Assembly (NCBI GenBank): GCA_963693285.1
Contig: OY848918.1
Span: 4,593,876-4,657,875 of the forward strand
DNA from: Xestospongia muta
Lineage: Eukaryota; Porifera; Demospongiae; Haplosclerida; Petrosiidae
Reading direction: 5' to 3'
Length of the DNA stretch: 64,000 nucleotides
The notes beneath the pieces were generated by a model. It searched no databases. It was not told where the DNA came from and saw only the letters and a program-made list of their open reading frames with translations. Positions 38,062-49,872 of the stretch are shown piece by piece. The translations under genes and the position numbers were made by a program. Numbering within the stretch: position 1 is the stretch's first letter; each line of letters starts with the position of its first letter.

Positions 38062-38997
38062 TTCAGAGATGGTTCAGTACCTACAATGGATAATACCACT
38101 TACAAACTATTCCTACTGTTAGTATTACCTTGTCTCAGTGACTTAGTTCTTCTTATCCAACATATTATTATATGTACTAGTACAGTACATACCAGTATTA
38201 GAATTGACACACCCACTAGACTACCTAGATATTACAGTAATACATTATACAGTATACATAATAATATAATTATATGACAACAGTTTTTTATTGAGAGTCA
38301 ACTATTTACTAACTTATAATGATATGACTACTAGTGTTTATATTATCATCATATTTATTACCTCCTAATATAATAGCAACTGCTAAAACATTTGCTAACT
38401 TGTGTATTATGTATATGACATATATAAACATATAATATATACATAATTATATATATATCCATAGTCAGCAGCTGTTATAAACACTTTACTGTCTGGTGTA
38501 TCATCTATATAACATACATATAGATATAATAATGATATCAAATGTACTAATGATTACTTACTGGTAAAACAGAAACATGTTTCTGTGTAATAGTAACCAT
38601 GGAAACAGAATTATGAATATTGGTAAAGTTACTGTTACCATAGAAACATGACATTGTACAGAATTGGTCATTTCAAGAGATGAATAAGTTGGTTACAATC
38701 CAATAATAGTGATATTAGTAGATGATATTGCCCAGTCATCTGATAATCTATCCTCCTCTTCAATATCATATACATACATATTATATATACCAGTAGGTAT
38801 ATCATATGTACATCCAATTACTGTACTACTATATACTGGAGAACACATCAATGATATGTTAGTACTGTAGGTAGAGGAGATTAATGAAATAAGACAACCT
38901 TTAACAATAGTTCCTCTTATAAAATGACAGCTGTAACATGTTCTACCAATATTACTTTTGTCATTATATAGGGTAGCTTCAGAAATATCATATGTAC
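38055..38997 (-). pseudogene. Pseudogene A: broken copy of the R2 3' half
   Basis: Starts at 38,997 with the equivalent of R2 exon 6 (same TCYSCHFIRG, CTYDIPTGIYNMYVYD) and meets a stop at 38,693-38,695 where R2 has GAA. The transmembrane exon 38,224-38,129 is intact, 96 nt as in R2, phase 1 on both sides (GSLVGVSILILVCTVLVH...). The last exon (from 38,080) enters the MITE after eight codons and stops at 38,055, so the tyrosine motifs are gone. It lies downstream of R4 on the same strand, so its transmembrane exon could in principle be spliced to R4. Otherwise it is a duplication relic. Confidence 0.75.
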
Positions 38998-39178
38998 CTA
39001 ATAAATGAGAAAATATTTGTAAGTCATAAGATAGATAACTTGACATGCTAGCACACAACTTCATGCATTCTGTGTGAAATAGAAATAATAGATTTATTCA
39101 AATTGTATAAAAAATACAAATTATGAAATCTATACAAAATTATCAGTGTGTTTGCAGTGATGTAATAATGATGTAATA

Positions 39179-39201
39179 ACAAATTCAGTATGGATCTAGT
39201 G
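39179..39201 (+). repeat. 23-nt inverted footprint of the R2 start region
   Basis: This plus-strand stretch is an exact match to 23 nt of R2 spanning the end of its 5' leader and its first four codons (core attcagtatggatctagtg), but in the opposite orientation. The match stops abruptly on both sides. It marks a rearrangement breakpoint between R4 and pseudogene A. Confidence 0.55.
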
Positions 39202-39331
39202 TCTTAATATCATAATGGATTAATTTAAGGACATAAGTTCAAAATGAAATGTTTACACTCAATGTATTGTTCATATATGAAAATCTATTAGTTAAAATTG
39301 TCCATTAAGTTATTGTCAAATTCAACAACAC

Positions 39332-39337
39332 TTTATT
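39332..39337 (-). terminator. Polyadenylation signal of R4
   Basis: AATAAA on the minus strand about 65 nt after the R4 stop codon. A (CA)n run follows at 39,350-39,366. Confidence 0.45.
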
Positions 39338-39399
39338 AACATATTAAAAACACACACACACACACAGGAAGAGAGACAAAGTGCACTGTAGTTAGTTAG

Positions 39400-41745
39400 T
39401 TATTGTCTTATAATAACACCATATGCATCACACTCTTTAATTGTCATCATGTCAGTGATAACCTCTCTCTGTTCAGTTCCTACAATAATATATCAATGAA
39501 ATATTTATTATTTTAAGATTATAGAATGATTTTATATACTTCAATGTCAAATTAATATTAAAGCCAGAACCCTAATCAACCAACCTTAGACCCTATATGT
39601 ATTAATTTCACATTAAAATATAATAGTTACAATATTATCATAAATATTATATTACTCTTAATTTTAACTCACTGTTGATATATCTTTTATAACATATGAT
39701 AACTGTAATAACATTAACTAATAATGATATTACCATGACAACAGCTGATATAGTAAATAAAGTCACTACATGTTGTAGATGATAATGATAACAGATAATA
39801 TCACATAAGATATATATCACTTACCACTAATGGTAAACTCATTATTATAATATTGTGATATATCAGTAGATATTGTAGTAATAGATATAACTAGAGATAA
39901 GTATATTAATTGTTTGATAAATTTAAACAAGTATATAGTTATATACACAAACAGAGCTAACCCCTCATCCCAGAGATGTATACAAGATATAATATATTAA
40001 CAAGAGTACATTATATAATGGAGGTCATTACCTGTTATAGTAGGTACTTCACTAATACTATCAGAGATACAAGTACATATCACAGTAGATGTTCTAGAAG
40101 GTTCTATATGCACTTTGCCAGTGATACTAATATCAGTTAATATAACAGCTGGATTAGAACATGTCTCACTGACATTAGGTAGGACTCCATCACATACATA
40201 TAATGTCCAATTATTACCAGGAGGTATATCACTGAAACAATGATCAAAGTGAAGATGTCTTATGTTGGAAACACTATTGTTATAACGTTTATTACCACTT
40301 CTCATATCTAGATATAGTTCAGTTATATGTCTGCCATGAACAAGCTTAAATTGAAGACACAGGATATCATCTGAAGTATTCCAAACAGTAATACCTTGTA
40401 GATCATGAGTACCTTTAAACAAACTATCAATAATATATACAAACACATACAATATACTTACTGGTAACTACCGGAGTAGTTTGAAATATCTGTCTACTCT
40501 TATATTGTAAGTATACAAATGTATTGAACTTCTCTCTAGGAGGAAGATCAATTACTGATATTATAGTCTTATATCCATTAGAGTCAGTGATAATAGTAAC
40601 ATTAGTACTGTTATAACAATCAGAAGAGTTCTTTAAATTACAACTCATCACTGTTGTATTCACAATAGGTTGAGTACAGAGTTGAGTGGACTATAAGAGA
40701 GTAAGTCATGTGATAAATTAATAAATCATGTGGTCACTTACTGGTATTTTAAAGTAAAAAGTCCAGTCATTGTTTAATCTATAAGTCTTATGATTGCTAT
40801 AGGAGGCATTGAGAATCTGATCTATAAAAAGAAACACTATTATCAATTACTAAATCAATTAAAAATACTTTACTGTGTTGATTTTAAATGTGAATCATGT
40901 TAAATGGACATATACTTGTATAAATAACAAACACCATAAATAATTTTAGGATTATTGGGTATATGATTTGTGCCAGCAAGCAATAGTTGGGTCATTCATG
41001 GAATTACAAAATAATTATTTACTATACCTGTTTTATACATTGTAGTGTGACTGTTCCATATTCCAATCCCTGCTCCATTGATTGTAGTAATATTAAGTCT
41101 ATATTCTCCATTAGTTAGGTCAATAGGACAATAAGTGTAGTTAGTAGTATAGATTACTTCTGATGACATCACTTCTTCTCCTACATTTAATGTCACTTGA
41201 TACCACACACTTAACTGTCCTAATGTGAATGGAGACCAGGAGAAGACAATACAACAATCATCTAACTGATATCCTTGAAGATCAGAGACAGTTTCAGGAG
41301 GACCTGACCAATAATAATACATTAATTTATTAGTAATGTAAGTTACCTTTATCTCTTACCTTGTCCATACACATAGGATAAGTCTGATATTCCCTTGAAT
41401 ACATTATTCAAACGAGCTATACATGATACACTAGTACCATTGTTACCACTTGTTACAATGAATGTTGTTGTAATCTTCATACCACCATCAGGTAGATTAG
41501 TTTGTTTCAATGTAGAATCTATAGATCCACTATAGTCAAACGTTAGAGTATATCCTGTTAAGTTAGTAGCACACTCAATTGTCACACTATGATTGAGGTA
41601 GACATATTGTGTCTCTGGTACAATAGTGAAGATACCTATAAAATAATGTCAGTATTAACATAATACTTATATTGTACTTACTGGTAATACAAGGTATAAT
41701 ATACCAGCTGTAAGTTAATAGTAGGATCAGTAGACCTATCATCAT
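39400..41745 (-). CDS. R4: Ig-FN3 receptor ending in CDAYGVI motif
   Basis: Nine exons on the minus strand: 41,745-41,682; 41,635-41,360; 41,303-41,028; 40,821-40,742; 40,690-40,462; 40,412-40,032; 39,890-39,825; 39,765-39,673; 39,479-39,400. One frame of 514 residues. Signal peptide 1-21 (GLLILLLTYSWYIIPC; two adjacent ATGs, first one used). Ig 22-113, FN3 114-205, one codon shorter than the others at SPFT. Membrane-proximal region 206-435 (CFSDIPPGNNWTLYVCDGV). A 22-residue spacer exon precedes the helix at about 461-482 and then CYKRYIN. The 26-residue end exon carries Y508 in ECDAYGVI, matching R2 (TCAAYGVI), six residues from the C-terminus. The ectodomain is closest to that of R5, yet the tails differ wholly. 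Phosphotyrosine signalling is inferred from the motif only. Confidence 0.85.
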
Positions 41746-41975
41746 ATCACCTCTCTATAGTAACCACACCCATCTAAAATAAGGTACATTAATGATCATT
41801 GATATAACTACATGTTTTATATACACACCTTAGTAAATGATAAACAATAACTTGATATATATGAGGTCAAAAGGTCATTTAGGCTATCAAATTCCTTTGA
41901 GAAACATATCAACATTCGAAAATATTTATATAGTCCTCTGATAAATAATAAAATAAAGCAGCTGTTTCTTTAATA

Positions 41976-43056
41976 TCATATCACACAATATGCAGCACAT
42001 GTGTTCATCTCTAGTTCAGTAGTAAGTACTGCATTAGTGATCATATCAACATTCTCATATTGAGGTATAACTTGATGAGGGACAGTATCTGTTAATGGAT
42101 TAACAGGAGATAGTACAGTATCTAGAATGGATAATATCATTTACAAACTATTCCCACTGTTAGTATTACTTTGTCTCAGTGACTTAGTTTTTCTTATCCA
42201 ACATATCACTATATGTACTAGTACAGTACATACCAGTATTAGAACTGACACACCCACTAGACTACCTAGATATTACAGTAATACATTATGCATTTACATA
42301 ATAATATAATTATATGACAACAGTTTTCATTTTGAGAGTCAACTATTTACTAACTTATAATGATATAACTACTAGTGTTTATATTATTGTCATATTCATG
42401 ACCTCCTAATATACTAGCAGCTGTTAAAACATTTGCTAACTTGTGTATCATGTATATGACATATAATATATACATAATTATATATATATCCATAGTGATA
42501 TATGTGACATATTATAATATATAATAGAGTTTACTTACTAGACAAACAGACACACGTCTCTGTATTGGATAATGCTATAACTATTGGAACAGAAGATTCA
42601 CAATAGGTTATGGCAAGAGATGGGTAAGCTGGTTACAATCTAGTAATAGTAATATTAGTAGATGATATTGCCCAGTCATCTGATAATGTATCCTTCTCTT
42701 CAATATCATATACATACATATTATATATACCACTAGGTATATCATATGTACATCCAATTACTGTACTACTACATACTGGAGAACACATCAATGATATATT
42801 AGTATTGTAGGTAGAGGAGATTAATAAAATAAGACAACCTTTAACAATAGCTCTTCTTATAAAATGACAGCTGTAACATATTCTACCAATATTACTTAGG
42901 TCATTATATAGGGTAGCTTCAATAATATCATATGTACCTAATGAATGAGAAAATATTAGTAAGTCATATATAATGTACTTACTTAGTACAGTTGATTCTG
43001 TTACATCAATAACAGCTCCACTTGGTAATGAATGATAAACTCATTCTTGTCTTCCA
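41976..43056 (-). pseudogene. Pseudogene B: broken copy of the R2 3' half with intact tail exon
   Basis: Contains the end of an R2-like exon 5 (about 43,056-42,987, ending STVL before a donor) and an exon 6 from 42,937 that stops at the same codon as pseudogene A (TTG TAA against TTG GAA in R2). The transmembrane exon at 42,265-42,170 is intact. The tail exon at 42,121-41,976 keeps QYENVDM and ends CAAYCVI directly before a stop. An indel breaks exon 5 near 43,030. The 5' half (leader, Ig, FN3) is missing. It ends about 230 bp before the R4 start codon on the same strand. The shared stop in A and B points to duplication of an already broken copy. Confidence 0.75.
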
Positions 43057-45180
43057 TATTTTATTCTCAGTATATTTTATACTCAGCTTTAGTTATATTT
43101 TATTTGGAGGAAAAATAACAGATAAAATAACAATATAAAATAGTAATATATTAGCTCTTATAATATTGTGATTTAATGTGATTTAATGTTACGATGAGGC
43201 TGATTGTAGAAATATCAATTGAAGAGTGGCCCAGACAACATAAAAAACTGTTTTGTAGCTCTGTACATCTGATAGTCAAATGCTCTCTATAAAAATATAG
43301 TACAGGCACCTATATCAATGTTATAACCTAAATACTCTTTGACTTATGTAGTCGTTAATACACTATAATGGCCCAGCTGTAATATTATATACATATCCCT
43401 CCAACATGATTACTGGACAGTTAATATTGTCTCATGTGGTAGGTATTCCATACCTCTGGTGAAGGAGAAAAGGCTATTCAAACACTGTAATATTGACTAA
43501 TACAATTTGCTCAACAAGGAACACATCATTTTTATTGTCATGTTTGGCCTTTTTATAGATTCATTGTTTCAGTAAATTTAATATTTAACGATTACATTTT
43601 AAATTATAACAACAAAAATTAAAGACAGTCTCTCATTCAGTTTCTTTCAGTTTGTACAAGTTTTGTCTCTTTTGTGAAGTAATTATTACCAGTAATTAAT
43701 AATGATTATCTCCAATAATGTTTATAATGTAATATGTTATTAAAGAGCTGAGCTATCTATCAAGTCTTGTTTCTTTTGTAAAGTAATAGTCATATGCTTA
43801 GTGTTATATTATTACATATCATATTAGACAAGACATTAAAATCGATTAACAATAGCAGTCAATAGACACAAGAAAGAGAGGGAAAGAAGGTAAGTTTGAT
43901 ATCACAAGAAGTTAGTTACCTAATTATATTATTACATGAAAAGCTATTATAGTGTGTGTTTATCTAATTAGGTATGTTAATAATATTCTGAGGAGTTCAA
44001 ATCTTTTCATTACATCAAGACCAATGACTTATAATAAAACAGATCAAGTTATATTGCAACATTAGCAGCATTAATTAATTATAAATATAATCTTATTAAT
44101 AATACCAATTATATTTAATTCATATATGTCTCCTATATAGATTATACACACAAAATATGGCTAAACATCTGTCAGTTTATACAAATCTTGTCTCTTTTGA
44201 GAAGTAATATGTAATCTCTGTTGAACTTCATTGACATAGATAGATCTACAAAAGACAATAATAAATGGAAATATTTTTTGTTGTTCTCTCTCATTGGTAT
44301 AACAATGTTAGTTATCATACTAATGATATACTAACTAATGTGTGAATAAATGATTGTACCTATTTCATTAGCTTTAGTTATAACTTCACACTTTATACAT
44401 AAAACATTGTGTCAATGATCACGCAGGCTTGTTCCCCAATGTTGTCTCTTATAAATTGTAGTACAGATATACACTTAACAGTGACTGTAATTTAAATGTT
44501 ATAATAGAGTTATCAAATTGATCATGGAGATAATACAGTGGATTGAGCCCAGATGACAAAAGACATTGTGTAATTTCTGGCCACACTACATGCAGCTGTT
44601 TACATCTGTTAACCTAAAGTGTTACAACAATAAATATAGTTTTCTTTGTAATAGTAATCAATAAACACAGATAGAGAGTAGATTGATATCACAATAGTTA
44701 CCTAATTAATTTATTACATGAAAGGTCATTATAATAATTATATCCTTATCTAATTAGATATATTTGTCACACTATAGTTTTTATGAAAGTAAAAGATCTA
44801 GTTATCATATTCAAATTATATCAATATGTGATACTATTAGTATTGTCGTAAGAAAGGACAATAACAAAAATAAAGTTTTAATAGAATGGACAATATTAAT
44901 TAAGGAGTGATCCCTATGTCTTATATAATACAGTAAACATCATTAAAAATGTATGATCAGCACATTCTTGTTGCCAAAGTGATAGCTTCTTAGATAGACT
45001 AGCAATTTATAATCTAATTTTTTAGTGGAGAGATAAACATGTATTCACTAACAAACTACATATGGGAATTAATACTAGTTCCATGTGTCATCAGTAAACT
45101 AATGTAAATAGTGATGTTAGCACTTGGTATTAAAAATTTATGACAGAGACACACAAGATAAACTATTTGTAAAGTGAACA
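43057..45180. repeat. Mosaic of dispersed noncoding repeats
   Basis: 43,090-43,460 and 44,510-44,700 match parts of 2,940-3,600. 43,620-43,700 and 44,160-44,230 share gttgtacaa-like and ttgtctcttttg words with 3,835-3,900. 44,940-45,160 resembles 12,110-12,290 and 48,660-48,860. No genes. Confidence 0.55.
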
Positions 45181-45182
45181 AT

Positions 45183-45233
45183 AAACTACTGGTCTATCTA
45201 GGTGCTCAAAGCACCTAGATAGACCAGTAGTTT
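45183..45233. repeat. Perfect 24-bp-arm hairpin
   Basis: Arms 45,183-45,206 and 45,210-45,233 are exact reverse complements (ggtctatctaggtgct against agcacctagatagacc), with a 3-nt loop. The right arm belongs to the long dispersed repeat, where gcacctagatagac recurs at 57,342. The left arm is an inverted extension of it. Probably a breakpoint or foldback junction. If transcribed it would form a stable stem. Confidence 0.9.
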
Positions 45234-46080
45234 ACAACCTAATTAAGTCATAAGTTAGGAACATATTAACATATGTAAACACTATAATGTACCATGAGAA
45301 TACATATATTAGACTAAAACAACATTGAAACTAGAATAAACGTGGATGTCTATCTGTGGAGGGTGTGTAAACGTACTTTAGCTCACCTCCTTTCACTCTT
45401 ACACACCTAGTTCAGTACCATTACATATACATTTCAAACAGTAAAAGTCAACAATTATTAGGATTATTTAGTTATAGTATTATCAATACACACATATATA
45501 GACTGTCCATATAACCTCACCCTTTGTACATACAATGCTGTTAGTTCATTAAACCTCATGATCATAACATCTAATAGCACACCATTATTGTGTAAACAAA
45601 AGAGTACCTGTGTAAACATATTTTAGTCGACTGTCATCACATATAACAATTTACTCACCACAGTACACATTAACTATCTATGTAATATCAGTACAATAGC
45701 TTTGTGTATTAGAGTATAGCCTAATATATGTACATCATTCTAAAATAATGGGAAACAGAGCCATTTAACAAATTGATAAATTATCTTACAGGTATAACAA
45801 TGTAAGTTAATCTAATTATTTAAATTAAACTATCACATGACAAACATACTTTACTTAACCTTGAAGATACAATTCCATAATATTGATCTACTTTGTATTA
45901 CAAGAACATACTGATTTAGCTACATCTAAGAGAAACAGATCACAGTACTATGTATTAGTGTACTTTTATTACAAGTACATAAATACATTATATAATAAGT
46001 TCAGTACTATAAAACTTCTTTTACTTTAAGTTATCATGTGACAACAGCATGCAGTCCATGCTCTCAAGGTGGGTTTAAAT
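45234..46080. repeat. Long dispersed noncoding repeat, copy 3 of 4
   Basis: Follows 4,660-5,600 and 18,460-19,640 in the same orientation. No coding frame. Confidence 0.6.
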
Positions 46081-47401
46081 ATTTCATCACAAATTGACCA
46101 CTAATCAGTACCAAGTTATTTAAAATACACAGCAAGCTGTCTCCAATATGAGGAATAGTTAGTTCCACTATAGTTACTTTTAGGTAATAATCTAGTATAA
46201 GAACTATCAAAATAATATGATATTATATCATTCAGTCAATAATAATAAAAAATATTATTACTACGTACTTGTCACAGGAGTTAAATGTGGAAATGTGGAG
46301 CTAACAAAACTGCTATTATAATTTTAACACAGTGTTGTAGCAGTATTATTAAAAATAACTTGACTTATAAGGAAATGTTAAGACTGAATGGCAGTAGTAC
46401 AAACACCAAATGTATAGTATACCTCACAATTTACATACAGATATATACACACTATTACTGCTAGTTCATATTACAACATATACTTTATCAAATTATATAA
46501 ATTCAAACTACAATATTACAGTACATATGTCCTTACACTCTATATTATGAGACAACATGTCTCTTTATTCAGTTATCATAACAATAGCATAAAATTGTAG
46601 TGTACATGAGAATTAGAATATAATAACATCAAAAGTCTAACAGTCAACAATAATGTCTATCTTTTGAAACATGTGAACAATTGAAGTTCAGTTACATCAT
46701 GTGGTCTAGTCTATCACTATAGTAACTTAATCCTTATATGTAAACATAATCCAATATTATTGTATATCAACATTATTGACAAAACATACACTTTCAATAC
46801 AATGACTAGTCGTACACTAACTGACCTATACTTCTCATAAACATTGTATAAAGTAGAAAGTAGTTTATCTAAGGACAATTAACCTAGTTTTAGGAATATT
46901 ATATCAATAATTTAATAATCTATATCTAGCATTCACTAGAAATAAGCATGCATTTCACTCATGTAGATAGTCTCTCTCCAAACATACTGTGGCCAATTAC
47001 ATTCATATAGCTATAGTGTAATATCTCTATCCATAGAGAGATGGATGCAGTGTAGCTAATAAGACAGTTTGAAAAATACAATCTCTTTTTTGATACTGAA
47101 GGAGTAAAGAATTCAGATAGAACAATGACTTGTGGGCATAATAACAGAACATTCATTTAAATATCATGGTTGTACTTTACACATTTGTAAATAAGTGTAC
47201 ATGTAATTACCCAAAGATGGAAAGAAAAGAAATCTAACCTAGTCATACACAACCAGAGCTCTTGTTGGGCTGAATCACTAAAAGTGATTGTTTATAAATG
47301 TAAACCTCAAAAGGATCATAAAATATATTAGTTGGTTATAACATTCCACTTTATACTTTGGACATGTAGCTTGTAATATGTATGTATTAAGTATATGTGA
47401 A

Positions 47402-47445
<44 letters not shown>

Positions 47446-49860
47446 TATACATAACTAATGATGACATTTGTGTGGTTATGTTGTCTACTGAACTATAGAG
47501 GAGCTCTTATAACTGCTCTATTCAGGAGTGTTTCATATAACAATAGGTAAGCCAGTGTCCAAAATACATAGTAACCCATCTATTATACATTGTACAAATA
47601 CAGCTGTATTATTGTATATTAGTTGACTTCAATCTTATCATAGCGTTGATATGACTTTCATCTAAACTACCATTTATGGTTATTTCAATGTTATCCCATG
47701 CTAATAGCACAACTATCTTTCCTTGATATAATAAACTGTAAACTAATGGTCTATTCAGTGTTTCTAATATGACAATATGCTAGTCAGTAGCCAAAGACAC
47801 CTATAATACACTTATTACAAGTATACACTTATTACAAGTATTATTGCATATTGGATTTCAATTACATCATATGTTATTCTAAGTGGAGGAAAGATAAATG
47901 TAATAAAAATAAAAACAGTTGTGTCAAATTGTACTGTTTATCTACCTCCATTATAATATATATTCATTGAATTTGATTTAAGAATAATGTTTATCTTGAA
48001 GATTGCTGGATGTAAGGTAACAATATCTTGATCAATTTTGTCAATACAAAGTACATACAATGACTGTCATTAATTGGTTACTAGTATTTTGATAACTATA
48101 ACATGTACTAGTATATATATCAGTACCAACTATGATCTTATAAATATACTCATGTCACCTGAATGAAGTGTTAATGTTATAATGTAAACCTACTGTGTGA
48201 GAACATTTATATGTGTGTATAAATATATCTGACATAGGGTGTGTAACAGATTAATACAATGTACAATAGTATATTCATCATTTTGTACAAGTTATGATGC
48301 TTTTGCAAACTACCAGAAAGAGTATTACTGTCAATACCATGTTACCATGTTGATAGCAATCATATAAAAACCCTTGTCAAGGTTAATAGTTTATAATTTA
48401 GTTCTTAGGTTATTTATGAAAGTATATAAGTTGAGGAACCCTCACCAGTATTAAAGTTTGCTTTTCAGTCCCATTGCTGAGGAGATTGGACTCCTAAAAC
48501 ATTATGTTTACAACAAATAACTTACATTAGATTATAAATGGACTATCAATTTGTGTAGATCAATTTAATAGAGCAATGTAGTGTCCAAGACAAACAAGGT
48601 TGCTATTGTACATGAACATCTAAATATCTAATCATTTATATAGTGATATTAGTAACACCTTTGAAACACATTATCAACACATTACTGTTGTCATAGTGAA
48701 AGCTTCTGGGAGACTACCAGAAGTAATTTATAATTCAATTTTATAGTGGGAAGATAAACAAATATTATTCCATTATATATAAATCATCAGTGTATTTATT
48801 ATGTAAGTAGTGATGTTGACATAAGAGATTAAAATAGAGACACATGAAATTATTATTTGTAATATAAACAATAAATGCAAATTTACAACATCTGCCTTCA
48901 TTTATCTCTTGTTCACTAGTAAATGACTTATTCAGGATTGTGCAGTGAGTGGGAATTTTTTGACAAAGAATTTCTGTAATTATACTAACACACTGCTAAC
49001 AGAATACCACAATATGCTAGCTACATAGTTGTAATTAGGCTAGACCAATAAAATGCTACTCCTACCATGTTTCTTTTCAATATTCTAATATATTATATAG
49101 TTTACCATATTGTCTTTATATCACTGAATGTATAATAATAAACACCTTAACAATATTGCATATAAGGTAATCCAAACATTTAGATTTAGCAATAATATAT
49201 GTGTCATATATATATATCATTAGTTTACTTTTGTGAGCTTAACAGTTACGTAATAGTACACTATATATATTGTCAAAATTAAAAGTGCTTCTCATATTGT
49301 AATATCCAACATAAAATACTTGTTTCTTTCAGTCTCAATATTATCATATCTTATTACAGAAACTTACTATGTCGTTAAGATTGGTTGATGATAATAAAAT
49401 AATAACTGCTACACTTGATATAGTAGTTAGAGTATGAGTAAGAGGAGGAGATAGTCCAGTGATTGATTGATTGCTGTTAATGGAAAAACTTGCTATAGTT
49501 TTTTCATTGACTACATTCTTTATAAACGTATTATATTTTAATTTAAATGACAAATAACAGTGATTCGAGCAACAAAATATCAACATTCTTATATTAGGAT
49601 ATGAGTCGGCTCTTTAAATACATTTTCAAGGCTTTTTTATTGACTATAATTTCAACTAATATAATAATATTAAGATTAATGTTAGCAATATCACTTTGGA
49701 AGAAGATTAAGAGTTATTAAATTCATGTGACGATGATAGATATACAATTATAATTCTGGGATAATTGGATTATAAATGAACTATGTACGTATGCTTAATA
49801 TTACGATATATTATATAAATCTAATACATCACTAAAAAATTAATCCGTCTGTGTAGTAAT
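46081..49860. other. No gene seen; repeat pieces and (CA)n
   Basis: 46,536-46,770 is a copy of the 16,713 repeat. A (CA)n run is at 47,404-47,442. 47,940-48,190 matches 55,300-55,510. 48,640-48,890 matches 56,160-56,400. A hydrophobic minus-strand frame at 49,344-49,586 was examined and not accepted as an exon. This is the immediate upstream flank of R5. Confidence 0.5.
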
Positions 49861-49872
49861 TTACAAATCACA

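Noticed and set aside
49344..49586. Minus-strand frame with TLTTISSVAVIILLSS and a GTAAGT border, a possible transmembrane exon
   Set aside because: The hydrophobic run is short, lacks a basic stop-transfer, and entry and exit phases do not match the family pattern.
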